This document shows, in pieces, positions 24,106 through 33,547 of a stretch of 64,000 bases of DNA. The translations under genes were made by a program, and so were the position numbers. Positions within the stretch are counted from its first letter, which is position 1. Each line of letters begins with the position of its first letter. A model generated the notes under the pieces. That model was not told where the DNA came from. It made no database searches and was given only the letters and a program-made list of their open reading frames with translations. Source of the DNA: CAZUXE01 sp964624585 (lineage in GTDB: Bacteria > Hydrothermota > Tepidihabitantia > B3-TA06); the NCBI GenBank assembly GCA_964624585.1, contig CAZUXE010000002.1, positions 58,844 to 122,843 of the forward strand, in the 5' to 3' direction.

Positions 24106-26532
24106 ATGAAATTCGTAAAACTCCTCACAGCGGCTTTATTCCTTCCCGCGGTATTTTCAAACTGCGCGAAGGCTAATGCCAAGGATATTGAAGTAGAAGA
24201 GGCGTATGAGCTTGCATCAGGAGAGGTTACTCAGGGTTCTCTTCGCATCATGAAAGAGGATAAAACACTAGAGTTGCCTCTTAAGCATACTGATGTTGAT
24301 GCTCATGTATCAGGTTACATCGCGCGCGTGAATCTCACTCAGCATTTCGTTAATCCCTACGATGAGCCTATTGAAGCGGTGTATGTTTTTCCTCTACCAG
24401 ATAATGCAGCAGTGGACGCAATGACTATGAAAATAGGTACTAAGGTTATTAAAGGTGTTATTAAGAAAAGAGAAGAAGCGCGCGAAATTTACGAACAAGC
24501 CATTGAAGAAGGTAAAACAGCTTCACTTCTTGAGCAAGAACGTCCAAACATATTTACTCAGACAGTAGGTAATATTATGCCTGGAGATGATATCTATATT
24601 GAGATAAGCTATGTTCAAGACTTAGCTTATGACCATGGTACTTACGAATATGTGTTTCCTATGGTAGTCGGACCGCGCTTTATTCCCGGAAAGCCTTCGG
24701 GTGAAAAACAAGGTGGGGGCTGGTCTGAAGATACAGATGAGGTTCCTGACGCCTCTCGTATAACTCCGCCGGTCATAAAGCCGGGATTCCGTTCAGGTCA
24801 TGATATCAGTCTTAAACTCACGGTTGATGCAGGTGTTCCTATTCAGAATTTTGAGTGTTCTTCCCATGAGATTACCAAGAAAACACTCAGCGAATCCTCA
24901 GTTGAGGTGGTAATTAAGGCTGGTGATAAGATTCCGAACAAAGATTTCATATTTCGTTATGATGTTGCGGGTAAAAAACCGGAATATGCCCTTTTGACCC
25001 ATGCTACTAAGGCGGGGGATGGTTACTTTATGTTGATGATTCAACCTCAAGCAGAGATGAAGATATCAGAGATTACTCCCAAAGAGATGATTTTTGTTGT
25101 GGATTGTTCAGGTTCAATGTCAGGTTTTCCAATGGAGAAGGCCAAGGAAGCCATGCGTTTGTGTCTTGAGAATATGAATCCTGACGATTATTTTAACATT
25201 ATTAAATTCTCAGATGCAGCCAACGGCTTTGCGGAAACATCGGTTCCCAATACCCCTACCAATCTTAAGAAAGGCTTGGCTTTTATTGACGCTATGTCGG
25301 GTACAGGCGGTACAATGATGATAGAAGGCATTAAAGCCTCCCTAGACGTACCGCGTGATAGGAAACGTCGCCGTATAGTTCTTTTCATGACAGACGGTTA
25401 TATCGGTAATGAAAACGAAATACTGGCTGCAATAAAAGATAAGCTAGGCAATGCCAGGTTGTTCAGTTTTGGAGTTGGTTCTAGCGTTAATCGTTATCTG
25501 CTTGACCGTATGGCCAGAATTGGGCGGGGTCAGGTTACTTACTGCCGTCAAGATGAAGACCCTCAGGCTAAAATTAAGCTGTTCTATGAGCGTATTGCTA
25601 AGCCTTATTTGATGGATATTGAAATAGATTGGGGTGGTCTCAAGGTTGCAGAGGTTTTCCCTCAGCAGATACCTGATTTGTTTGCCGCTCAGCCTGTAAT
25701 TATTCACGGTCGTTACACCAAGCCGGGTTCTGCTGTTATCAAGATAAAAGGCAAGGTGCGTGGGAAACCTGTAACACAATCTATCCGCGTTATTTTCCCA
25801 GCGGTTGCAAAATCGCACGATGTAATTGCTACTTTATGGGCGCGAACCAAAATATCCTATCTTTCCGAACAAATGTACAATAATCCCGATGATGATATTG
25901 TGGAACAAATCACCAATATTGCGCTACGTTATAAGTTGATGAGTCAATATACATCCTTTGTTGCTGTTTCTGAGGAGATACGTAATGTTGACGGTAGGCC
26001 TCAGACCGTTCAAGTGCCTGTTCCTATTCCCGAAGGTGTTTCATACGAAGGAGTTTTTGGTGAAGAAGAGTCTGATAGCTACTACATGAATGGTGGTGGT
26101 TTCGGAAGGTCAACAAAATCTGCTTCTATTCCACTGGTTTCTCCATCGCTCGTTAAACCGAGTGTAGGCGATAAAGAGTTAACTTCAGGGGAGTCCATTT
26201 CATTATCAGCTAATGTAAGTTTTGAAACCCCAACTATTATTGGTTCGCTTGAGTTGCACGGTGTTCAATCGGTTTTTGAGAATGCCAAAACTAAGCTTGT
26301 TGATATCTATAAGAAATATCTAAAGAAAGATGCATCAATAGAAGGTCGGATAGTATTTGGAATTACAGTTAAGCCTGATGGAAGTGTTGAGAACATTGTA
26401 ATAAAACTATCCACTTTAGATAATAAAAAACTTGAAAAGGCCTTGCTTAAAGAACTTAAGAAACTTACTTTCAAAGCTCCTGCGGATAGTGCTAAAGCTG
26501 TTATAACCGTGGCTGTTAAGTTTAGTAGCTAG
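24106..26532 (+). CDS. exported VIT/von Willebrand A protein with TonB-like C-terminus
   Basis: About 808 residues. The signal peptide ends near ANA-KD. The VIT domain (~35-165) is marked by VSGYIARVNLTQHFVNPYDEPIEAVYVFPLP. The vWA domain (~325-500) has an intact metal site (VVDCSGSMSG, a Thr in SGTGGTMM, FMTDG). The last ~65 residues (EGRIVFGITVKPDGSVENIVI...LKKLTF) resemble the C-terminal domain of TonB/AgmX proteins, an unusual partner for VIT-vWA. The start is ATG 24106, after AAGGAG by six bases, rather than ATG 24073; this also gives a clean signal peptide. It ends at a strong terminator. Role probably adhesive or envelope-linked (inference). Confidence 0.88.
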   Translation: MKFVKLLTAALFLPAVFSNCAKANAKDIEVEEAYELASGEVTQGSLRIMKEDKTLELPLKHTDVDAHVSGYIARVNLTQHFVNPYDEPIEAVYVFPLPDNAAVDAMTMKIGTKVIKGVIKKREEAREIYEQAIEEGKTASLLEQERPNIFTQTVGNIMPGDDIYIEISYVQDLAYDHGTYEYVFPMVVGPRFIPGKPSGEKQGGGWSEDTDEVPDASRITPPVIKPGFRSGHDISLKLTVDAGVPIQNFECSSHEITKKTLSESSVEVVIKAGDKIPNKDFIFRYDVAGKKPEYALLTHATKAGDGYFMLMIQPQAEMKISEITPKEMIFVVDCSGSMSGFPMEKAKEAMRLCLENMNPDDYFNIIKFSDAANGFAETSVPNTPTNLKKGLAFIDAMSGTGGTMMIEGIKASLDVPRDRKRRRIVLFMTDGYIGNENEILAAIKDKLGNARLFSFGVGSSVNRYLLDRMARIGRGQVTYCRQDEDPQAKIKLFYERIAKPYLMDIEIDWGGLKVAEVFPQQIPDLFAAQPVIIHGRYTKPGSAVIKIKGKVRGKPVTQSIRVIFPAVAKSHDVIATLWARTKISYLSEQMYNNPDDDIVEQITNIALRYKLMSQYTSFVAVSEEIRNVDGRPQTVQVPVPIPEGVSYEGVFGEEESDSYYMNGGGFGRSTKSASIPLVSPSLVKPSVGDKELTSGESISLSANVSFETPTIIGSLELHGVQSVFENAKTKLVDIYKKYLKKDASIEGRIVFGITVKPDGSVENIVIKLSTLDNKKLEKALLKELKKLTFKAPADSAKAVITVAVKFSS

Positions 26533-26564
26533 ACTAAAATATCTTTAATTAAAGATTAAAAAGC

Positions 26565-26599
26565 AAAACAGCCCCGCGAAAGCGGGGCTGTTTTTACAG
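26565..26599. terminator. bidirectional terminator
   Basis: AAAACAGCCCCGC / GCGGGGCTGTTTTT with a GAAA loop. It lies between the convergent VIT/vWA and transporter genes and has A/T runs on both sides. Confidence 0.9.
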
Positions 26600-26605
26600 T
26601 TCGTT

Positions 26606-27178
26606 TTATTTCTTAAACGGGCAAATTGGAAGAACAGTTTTACCAAGGTTTTCATTTATTACTTCAGCCATAGCAAGGTAAATGGCTGAAAGTCCGCAAA
26701 TGATTCCTTCCCAACCGGCAATTTTAATTATTAAGTCAGCGGTTGCATCTGTTGTCCAATGTCCGATAGCTAATAGCCAGAACAGAATGGTTAAACTCAA
26801 AAATATAAAGAATAAGGTGAAGTTTTTTTTCAGAGTGGCGAACATCATAAAAAATGTAAAGAGACCCCAGAAGAAAAGGTACCAACCTAAAAATGCCGCA
26901 GGCGGTGAAGGAAGACCGAGTTTTGGGGCAAGGAATACGAATACCAAAGTCATCCAAAATAATCCATAGGATGTGAAGGCTGTGGTGCCAAAGGTGTTAC
27001 CTTTTTTGAATTCAAGAATCCCTGCAATAATTTGCGCCATTCCGCCGTAGAAAATGCCCATAGCCATTATCATGGCCCCGAGCTTAAAAAAACCTGCATT
27101 ATGTATGTTCAAGAGTACGGTAGTCATTCCGAAACCCATTAGACCCAAGGGCGCCGGATTTGAAAGCTTTTGTTCCAT
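26606..27178 (-). CDS. satP: acetate transporter of the GPR1/FUN34/YaaH (SatP) family
   Basis: 190 residues with six hydrophobic segments. The family signature NPAPLGLMGFGMTTVLLN is at the N-terminus. GIFYGGMAQIIAGILEFKKGNTFGTTAFTSYGLFW follows as two conserved blocks, so placement is secure (quoted as one run of separate motifs GIFYGGMAQ, GILEFKKGNTFG and TAFTSYGLFW). Family members exchange acetate or succinate with protons across the inner membrane. The frame reaches TTG 27181, but AGGAGG favours ATG 27178. It is preceded by an excellent promoter and ends at a shared terminator. Acetate movement fits the fermentative genes at 42-49 kb. Confidence 0.9.
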   Translation of the reverse strand: MEQKLSNPAPLGLMGFGMTTVLLNIHNAGFFKLGAMIMAMGIFYGGMAQIIAGILEFKKGNTFGTTAFTSYGLFWMTLVFVFLAPKLGLPSPPAAFLGWYLFFWGLFTFFMMFATLKKNFTLFFIFLSLTILFWLLAIGHWTTDATADLIIKIAGWEGIICGLSAIYLAMAEVINENLGKTVLPICPFKK

Positions 27179-27213
27179 CAATCCTCCTAAAGAGACGTTT
27201 AATTAAATGTTGC

Positions 27214-27241
27214 ATTATATTCTCCAGTCTTGAGCTGTCAA
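27214..27241 (-). promoter_or_regulatory. promoter of the acetate transporter gene
   Basis: Minus strand TTGACA, 16-base spacer, TATAAT, with a conventional leader of about 30 bases containing AGGAGG. Confidence 0.82.
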
Positions 27242-27401
27242 ACATTTCGGATTGCCAAATCTTATTGTAGTGGAATTTAATCAGAGAAATGCACGAGGAG
27301 TTAAGGGCAGTATCGCAAAGCTTAAATTGCAAAAATGGTTGCGTGCTAAAAATATCTACTGGAATCACTTTATCAAAGATTAAATCCTTAAAATCAGATA
27401 G

Positions 27402-27430
27402 TTGACCTTTCAATGCACCGGAAGTATACT
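27402..27430 (+). promoter_or_regulatory. promoter overlapping the apparent murJ start
   Basis: TTGACC, 17-base spacer, TATACT. The ATG at 27413 lies between the two boxes, so it cannot be on this transcript. TTG 27437 is six bases after the -10 box. Confidence 0.65.
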
Positions 27431-27436
27431 ATCAAG

Positions 27437-29080
27437 TTGAATAAGTTCAAAGAGAAAGGAAGCTTCCGACGGGGAGTGGCTGGATTCTCCATCGCTACAG
27501 GTATTTCAAGACTTACCGGTTTGGTAAGGGAGGTAGTGATGGCTGCTTTGTTTGGAGCGGGTTTTGCCAAGGACGCCTTTGAGATGGCATTCCGTATACC
27601 AAATCTTATGCGCGATTTTTTTGCAGAAAATGCGCTTTCTGCATCCTTTGTTCCCGTCTTTGTTGAAAAAATGGGGGAGAAGAATAGGCGGGACATGTGG
27701 AACTTAGCGAATAATTTGTTCAATACTCTCCTTATAATCGTCGGTGTTCTTGTAGTTGTTGGTATTGCGTTGGCGCCTGAGTTTGTTCCTTTGCTTGGAC
27801 ATGGATTTAAGTCAGTATCGGGTAAGCTTGAGCTGACAATTCTCCTGAACCGTATTTTATTTCCTTTTTTGATATTTATATCCTTATCTGCATGGGCAGC
27901 CGGTATACTTAACGCTCACAATCGGTTTTTTCTGCCAGCTCTTAGCTCAGCCTTGTTCAACTTAGGTTCTGTAGCTTTGGCCTTTTTTACATATAACTTC
28001 TGGGTTTCAAAAGGTCTTGAGCCAATTATTGGAATGGCCTTTGGAGGGGTTGTGGGCGTGTTCCTTCAGTTTATTCTTAACTTTATTGCTGTGCGTGCTA
28101 CAGGCTACAGATACCGGCCGTACGTAAATTGGAAATCGCCTGATTTATGGAAGGTTCTTAAGTTATGGGGACCTGTGGTACTGGGGCTTGCCTTGATTGA
28201 AATTCAGGTAGCTGTAGATATTTTCCTGGCAGCATTGCTTGAACAGGGTTCTATTTCTTGGCTGAACTATGCCTATCGAGTAATGCACTTGCCCTTGGCT
28301 TTGTTTGGCGCGGCAATTGGCACTGTGAGTTTGACCCTTTTTTCCAAGCTTAAAACACAGGGAAAACTTGAGGAACTTGCCTTATCTATCAAGCGCTCTC
28401 TTAGAAGCATTTCTATTCTCTTAATACCAACGCTTCTTTTCTTTATCGCATTTGCAAATCCTATAATTAGAGTTATCTATCAACGTGGTGAATTTTCGGT
28501 AATGGATACCGCATACACTGCCCAGGCCTTGATTTTTTATGTAGCAGGTATTTGGGCAGCTTCGTCAATTAGAACATTGGCAGGCGCGTTTTATGCTTAT
28601 CGCAATTCAGTAACGCCTATGCTTGTGAATTTGAGTAGCGTGGTTCTTAATATATCCCTCAATTTATTGCTCGCCTTCCTTGTTTTCAAACAGCGACAGT
28701 TTAGGGCATTCGCTATTGCAACAACAGCATGTTCCTTTTTTTCAATGAGCGTTTTGATGATTTTATTGGCCAGGCGTATTAGACAATGGAATGGCTGGGA
28801 TCATATTATATATGGCATTCGAACAACTGTAGCTGCAGGTTTAGCGCTTGCTCCTGTTTATGGTCTATACCGCTTCTATCTTTTTGATAAGCTGAAACAT
28901 TTAAGTATGAATGTGCGTATATTTGGCGCTTCCTATACGCTCTCAGGCGATGCTTTTCTGCCAACCATTCTAATGCTAACTGCTGGATTCTTTCTATTCG
29001 CAGGATTTTATTTCGTTACGGCAAGGATTTTCGGTTTGAAGGAATTTGCCCAAATTATAAGAAGAGAACGCAAACAGTAA
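27437..29080 (+). CDS. murJ: lipid II flippase MurJ
   Basis: About 547 residues with 13-14 membrane segments, of the MviN/MurJ family that flips lipid II to the periplasmic face for peptidoglycan synthesis. Diagnostic motifs are GISRLTGLVREVVMAALFG near the N-terminus, NLMRDFFAENALSASFVPVF, and the mid-protein IRVIYQRGEFS. The frame is open from ATG 27413, but that codon sits inside a good promoter. The proposed start is TTG 27437, at the expected +1 and so leaderless. A non-AUG leaderless start is unusual, and an undetected upstream promoter would restore 27413. It is transcribed alone, convergent with pgk. Confidence 0.9.
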   Translation: MNKFKEKGSFRRGVAGFSIATGISRLTGLVREVVMAALFGAGFAKDAFEMAFRIPNLMRDFFAENALSASFVPVFVEKMGEKNRRDMWNLANNLFNTLLIIVGVLVVVGIALAPEFVPLLGHGFKSVSGKLELTILLNRILFPFLIFISLSAWAAGILNAHNRFFLPALSSALFNLGSVALAFFTYNFWVSKGLEPIIGMAFGGVVGVFLQFILNFIAVRATGYRYRPYVNWKSPDLWKVLKLWGPVVLGLALIEIQVAVDIFLAALLEQGSISWLNYAYRVMHLPLALFGAAIGTVSLTLFSKLKTQGKLEELALSIKRSLRSISILLIPTLLFFIAFANPIIRVIYQRGEFSVMDTAYTAQALIFYVAGIWAASSIRTLAGAFYAYRNSVTPMLVNLSSVVLNISLNLLLAFLVFKQRQFRAFAIATTACSFFSMSVLMILLARRIRQWNGWDHIIYGIRTTVAAGLALAPVYGLYRFYLFDKLKHLSMNVRIFGASYTLSGDAFLPTILMLTAGFFLFAGFYFVTARIFGLKEFAQIIRRERKQ

Positions 29081-29179
29081 AAAAAGTCAACTAACAGTCA
29101 ATTAATAGCTAAGCTAGAGTATACTTATCTTTTCTTAGATTTTGAAAATCAGGAAAACTTATCTCTAACCAATATAAAT

Positions 29180-30376
29180 TCAGGGGACAAGTCTGTCTTT
29201 TATTAGAGGTTCAAGACCTGGGAGCTGTTTGCCTTCCATGAAAGCAAGACAAGCGCCGCCACCCACAGATGCATGGGTTAGGCTGTCTTTGAATCCGAAT
29301 ACCCCAAGCATTGCTAGGGAGTCGCCACCACCGGTAACTGTTGTAGCTCCCCTTCTGGTAGCTTCAACAACAGCTTCGGCAATTTCACGTGAGCCTTCGG
29401 CAAACGCTTGTTCTTCATAAGCGCCTAAGGGGCCGAACCATAATATAGTGCGGGCGTTGTTGATAGATTCCTTGAAGGCTCTGCGAGTATCAGGGCCAAT
29501 ATCAAAGCCTTCAAGATTATTCGGAAAGTTTGTAGCTTGAACAACCGTGCGTTTTTCCGGTTCAGCATATGTTGGGGCGGCTATATAGTCGGTGGGGAGT
29601 TTTACTTTAGCGGAGTCGGCGATGTCATCAATCTCGTCAATTAAATCTTCATTTATAATGGATAATCCTACTTTTTTACCCCTTGCTCTTTGAATAGTGT
29701 ATGATGAACCGCCTCCTACAAGGACTTCATCAACTTTATTTAGCAAGAAACGCAAGGCGCCCACCTTATCACGGACTTTTTTACCTCCGATTATTACAAC
29801 ATAGGGACGTTCAGGTGCGTGAATAAGGCAACTAAAGTATTCAACTTCTCTCAATAATGAAAACCCTGCGGCCGGGGTTTTGTATAAACTGGGTAATGCT
29901 GAAAGGCTTGCCTGTTTGCGGTGTGAAACAGGGAATGCGTCATTTACGTAAAAGTCACCATATTCAGCTAATTTTTTTGCGAACCCAATGTCGTTACGCC
30001 GTTCTCCGCTATCAAAACGAAGATTCTCTAAAAGGAAGATTTCATCAGATTGAGCCGCTGCAATACTTGCTTTGGTTGTTTCGCTGAATAATTGAGCAAG
30101 AAAATTTACACGGTGATTAAGGAATTTTTGAAGTTCTGGAACAACACGGGCCAGGGATTTATCGTGATGAGGGATTCCTTGAGGTCTGCCCCAGTGAGAA
30201 ATGATGACAGGGACAGCCCCTTTATCAAGGATATATTGAAGGGTATCCAAGGTGCCTTTGATACGGGCGTCGTCGCTGATTAATCCGTTAGGGGCAATTG
30301 GGATATTATAGTCCACTCGCACCAAAACCTTATCGCCTTTTTTTAAGGGGAGTTCTGATACCTTCCTTAAAATCAT
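29180..30376 (-). CDS. pgk: phosphoglycerate kinase
   Basis: 398 residues, complete. It transfers phosphate from 1,3-bisphosphoglycerate to ADP in lower glycolysis. The family motifs are present: KVLVRVDYNIPI at the start, ISHWGRPQG, FLLENLRFDSGE, DAFPVSHR, VVIIGGKKVRDKVG and TVTGGGDSLAMLG. The frame could begin upstream, but the usual start MILRKVSELPLKKGD at ATG 30376 overlaps the gap stop codon as ATGA, giving translational coupling. It is the last gene of an operon with an outer membrane protein, glnA and gap. Confidence 0.97.
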   Translation of the reverse strand: MILRKVSELPLKKGDKVLVRVDYNIPIAPNGLISDDARIKGTLDTLQYILDKGAVPVIISHWGRPQGIPHHDKSLARVVPELQKFLNHRVNFLAQLFSETTKASIAAAQSDEIFLLENLRFDSGERRNDIGFAKKLAEYGDFYVNDAFPVSHRKQASLSALPSLYKTPAAGFSLLREVEYFSCLIHAPERPYVVIIGGKKVRDKVGALRFLLNKVDEVLVGGGSSYTIQRARGKKVGLSIINEDLIDEIDDIADSAKVKLPTDYIAAPTYAEPEKRTVVQATNFPNNLEGFDIGPDTRRAFKESINNARTILWFGPLGAYEEQAFAEGSREIAEAVVEATRRGATTVTGGGDSLAMLGVFGFKDSLTHASVGGGACLAFMEGKQLPGLEPLIKDRLVP

Positions 30377-31383
30377 AATTTCTTTCCGATGTAGCACAGA
30401 AGGTCTTTAATGCGGTTAGCGTATCCCCATTCATTGTCGTACCATGAGAATACCTTGATTAGATTTCCACTGACAACAGATGTTAAGGGTGCATCAAATA
30501 TTGAAGAGAATGGGTTTGAAGTTAAGTCGACAGAAACTAGTGGCTCTTCTGAATACTTAAGAATGCCTTTAAGTTCGCCTTCAGCTGCTTTTCTAAAAGC
30601 GTTATTGACATCTGCTATGGTTGTAGGTTTATCTACTACAGCTGCAAAGTCAACAATAGAAACATCAGGGGTAGGTACCCTTATAGCCATACCGGCCAGT
30701 TTACCTTCAAGGTGAGGCATAACTTTCGTTATTGCTTTGGTTGCACCTGTTGTAGTTGGTATCATCGATAGAGCAGCGGCTCTGGCTCTTCGTAAGTCTT
30801 TATGCGGCGCATCGAGAATTTTTTGATCAGCTGTATAGGCATGAACTGTAGTCATAAAGCCCTTATTGATTGTAAAGTTTTCGTCAAGCACTTTTACAAC
30901 TGGAGCAAGACAATTAGTAGTACAGCTGGCATTGGAAATTATATGGTGTTGAGAAGCTTTGTAGTCAGTATGGTTGATGCCCATCACGAAAGTGGGAACA
31001 GCTGGCTCTCCGCTGGCAGGCGCTGATATAATCACCTTTTTGGCGCCTGCTTTAATATGTGCGCTTGCTTTTTCATGAGTTCGGAACAATCCCGTAGACT
31101 CAACAACTACCTCCACATTCAGTTCCTTCCACGGAAGCCTTGCAGGGTCTCGTTCGGCAAGAACCTTGATGTGTTTCCCATTGACAGAAAACCCATCAGT
31201 TTCTACATTTACATCCAGATTTTGACTACGATGAACGGAATCGTACTTTAGCAGATGGGCTAATGTAGGGGCGTCGGTTATATCGTTCACCGCTACTAGG
31301 TCAATATCTGAATTATCAAGAGACGATCTCAGAAACAGCCTTCCTATACGGCCAAATCCATTAATTGCTACTCTTACTGGCAT
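30373..31383 (-). CDS. gap: glyceraldehyde-3-phosphate dehydrogenase, type I
   Basis: 336 residues. NAD-binding start VRVAINGFGRIGRLFLR, catalytic Cys in ISNASCTTNCLAPV, HAYTADQ, and the C-terminal SWYDNEWGYANR are all intact. It oxidises glyceraldehyde-3-phosphate to 1,3-bisphosphoglycerate. The open frame extends 31 codons further, but ATG 31383 with AAAGGA upstream gives the standard family start. It lies 34 bases after glnA and overlaps pgk by four bases, so the two consecutive glycolytic enzymes are made together. Confidence 0.97.
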   Translation of the reverse strand: MPVRVAINGFGRIGRLFLRSSLDNSDIDLVAVNDITDAPTLAHLLKYDSVHRSQNLDVNVETDGFSVNGKHIKVLAERDPARLPWKELNVEVVVESTGLFRTHEKASAHIKAGAKKVIISAPASGEPAVPTFVMGINHTDYKASQHHIISNASCTTNCLAPVVKVLDENFTINKGFMTTVHAYTADQKILDAPHKDLRRARAAALSMIPTTTGATKAITKVMPHLEGKLAGMAIRVPTPDVSIVDFAAVVDKPTTIADVNNAFRKAAEGELKGILKYSEEPLVSVDLTSNPFSSIFDAPLTSVVSGNLIKVFSWYDNEWGYANRIKDLLCYIGKKL

Positions 31384-31417
31384 TATTGTTCCTTTATGTT
31401 TAGAGTAAACATATTTC

Positions 31418-32773
31418 TTAAAGATTAAAGTACCTGACGTATTCGGCAGGTGTTGGATAGGTTTCCATATCCACAATTTCCGCCGTTTTTATCTTAATCC
31501 ACTTGTCAATAGTTTCCTGAGGCAGTATTCCTTCCTTGGTAAGGAAGAGCGAATCTTGTTTTAATGCCATTAGGGCTTCTTTGAGATTGGCAGGTAGGTT
31601 TGGAAACCTTTCGTCATTTTCTGCAGGTTCGCCTACAATTAGCTGGCCTGCATTCAGGTTATTTTTTATGCCGTCAAGTCCTGCCAAAAGCATACCTGTA
31701 AGTAAAAGATAGGGGTTTGCCATAGCATCAGGTACCCTGTATTCAAACCTTAAATCTTTTGCATCCCTTACGTATCCGGGAACCCTTAGGGAGGCCTTGC
31801 GGTTGGCGCGGGAATGGAATACCCTATTGGGGGCTTCCATTCCTCCCATCAGCCTTTTGTAGGAATTGGTTGAAGGGTTCGTTAAGGCGCATAATGCACG
31901 GGCGTGTTTTATTATTCCGCCAAGGAACTGTAGGGCTATTTTGGAAAGATTATCATCATCCTTACGAGGAGCGAATACGTTAGTATTATCTTTCCAGAGC
32001 TGAAAATGAATGTGCATTCCGCTTCCGGCCTGATTGGCCAAAGGCTTAGGCATAAAAGTTGCCGCATAATCGTTAGCCACAGCAAGATTTTTTACAATGT
32101 ATTTGATAGTCTGGATTGCATCGCCTGCGTTTTGGAGTTTGAGGAAGCCGGTTTCAATTTCAACCTGAGAGAATCTTCCAACTTCATGGTGATGATACTT
32201 AATTGGTATTCCTGTTTCTTGAATCATAGCAGCCATTTCGGTACGAATATTGATTGTTGTGTCTGCGGGTGGAGTTATATGATATGCGTTTCGGATTCCC
32301 AGAGTAGTATCTTCCTCCATAGTTGATACAGCGTATCCAGATGCTGTAGTATTGAGTGTAAATTCGGCCTTATCGAAAAGATAGAACTCGAACTCAGGCA
32401 AAACAATAACCTCGTCGGCGATATCTTCTTTTTTTATACACTCAAGCGCTTTCCTCAATATATTTCTTGGACAGGCTGCAAACGGAGTGCTACCATCAGG
32501 TTCATAGATATCCCCGTAAAAACTGGCGGTTGGTCGTTCAAAGAATTTGTCAACTGTAAAGGTTGTTAAATCCGGCCTTACTATTAAATCAGATTCCGCT
32601 ACATCTCTAAAACCGCCAAGCGATGATCCGTCAAATCCAATGCCTTGCTTTATTGCTGTTTCCAATCTTGATAGAGGAAAAGTTATATGGTGAAGCTTAC
32701 CTTCAAGATCGGAAAGCTTTATATCAATAAACTCTATTCCGTTTTGTTCAAGTTTTTTGATGACGTCTTGCAT
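31418..32773 (-). CDS. glnA: glutamine synthetase, type I
   Basis: 451 residues. It makes glutamine from glutamate, ammonia and ATP. Motifs: FDGSSLGGF, the metal-binding EFEFYLF and HHHEVGRFSQVEIE, GSGMHIHFQLW, ALTNPSTNSYKRL and SRANRKASLRVPGY. The length and the short form favour the GlnA subtype without the adenylylation region (inference). ATG 32773 has AGGAG upstream and overlaps the stop of the preceding gene by one base (TAATG). Sitting between an outer membrane protein and gap-pgk is an odd operon for nitrogen assimilation. Confidence 0.97.
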   Translation of the reverse strand: MQDVIKKLEQNGIEFIDIKLSDLEGKLHHITFPLSRLETAIKQGIGFDGSSLGGFRDVAESDLIVRPDLTTFTVDKFFERPTASFYGDIYEPDGSTPFAACPRNILRKALECIKKEDIADEVIVLPEFEFYLFDKAEFTLNTTASGYAVSTMEEDTTLGIRNAYHITPPADTTINIRTEMAAMIQETGIPIKYHHHEVGRFSQVEIETGFLKLQNAGDAIQTIKYIVKNLAVANDYAATFMPKPLANQAGSGMHIHFQLWKDNTNVFAPRKDDDNLSKIALQFLGGIIKHARALCALTNPSTNSYKRLMGGMEAPNRVFHSRANRKASLRVPGYVRDAKDLRFEYRVPDAMANPYLLLTGMLLAGLDGIKNNLNAGQLIVGEPAENDERFPNLPANLKEALMALKQDSLFLTKEGILPQETIDKWIKIKTAEIVDMETYPTPAEYVRYFNL

Positions 32774-33513
32774 TAAAACTCCTGAGTAATTTGAAATCGT
32801 AGGCTTCGTGTCCAGCCTTCGTTAAAACTGTTTAATAAATCTGCAAGCAAAAAATCAGCGCTTGTTCCCTTAAATATTTCCCACTTAAAAGAAAATCCTA
32901 AATTCAACACTCTGGCCGCGGTGTTGTTTCTTGCCGGATATACGGTAAGTTCGGGGCCAAAGTGGAATGCTTCTCCTAACCATACGTCGCTTACAGTATA
33001 CAGATGCCATGTATCGTTAGTCATAAGATCGTAGCCGCCTCCCAAGGCAAGATCGAAAGCGGTCCAACCAGCTTCAAATTTCTTACCAGCTACAAGATAA
33101 ATGCCAGCTGGATTAACCTCCCTGCCAACTGAACCGACAGGATTTTGCGAATCAAAACCGATTGCCAGTGAAAGCGGTGATTGAAGCTCATCAAGAATGG
33201 CAAACTTTATGTGAACACCAGGTGGGAGAGGATACCAATTTATTGGCCCTGAACCAATTATGTTACCTCCGCCGTAAGAAACATTTACTTGGAGGTGGTT
33301 AAAGAAACCTGCTCCAAGGCTGAGTAAAAGGCCTCCGCCAGGAGCCATGTGCAGGCCTAGATTATAATGACCGTGTGGATAAACCCTTGGATCGGGTCTA
33401 TGCACGTAATATGACTGTCCGAATGCAGATGACGTAACAGTCAAGACAAGAAGAAGAGTGTAAAAAAAACCCCTCCTTCCAGCTTTGGATAAGGCAGGGT
33501 ATGTAGTTTTCAT
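32773..33513 (-). CDS. predicted outer membrane beta-barrel protein
   Basis: 246 residues. The N-terminus has a signal peptide (GFFYTLLLVLTVTSSAFGQ). The mature part is Gly-rich with repeated short amphipathic strands (HYNLGLHMAPGGGLLLSLGAG, LQVNVSYGGGNIIG), and it ends in LRFQITQEF, a terminal aromatic as in barrel proteins. No specific family is recognised. ATG 33513 has no ribosome site and lies six bases after a -10 box, so the mRNA is probably leaderless. It is first in the operon with glnA, gap and pgk, with which it overlaps by one base. Confidence 0.7.
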   Translation of the reverse strand: MKTTYPALSKAGRRGFFYTLLLVLTVTSSAFGQSYYVHRPDPRVYPHGHYNLGLHMAPGGGLLLSLGAGFFNHLQVNVSYGGGNIIGSGPINWYPLPPGVHIKFAILDELQSPLSLAIGFDSQNPVGSVGREVNPAGIYLVAGKKFEAGWTAFDLALGGGYDLMTNDTWHLYTVSDVWLGEAFHFGPELTVYPARNNTAARVLNLGFSFKWEIFKGTSADFLLADLLNSFNEGWTRSLRFQITQEF

Positions 33514-33519
33514 AGCTCA

Positions 33520-33547
33520 ATCTTATGCTTTTGGGAATACATGTCAA
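33520..33547 (-). promoter_or_regulatory. promoter of the OMP-glnA-gap-pgk operon (leaderless)
   Basis: Minus strand TTGACA, 16-base spacer, TAAGAT, then six bases and ATG 33513. Confidence 0.75.
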
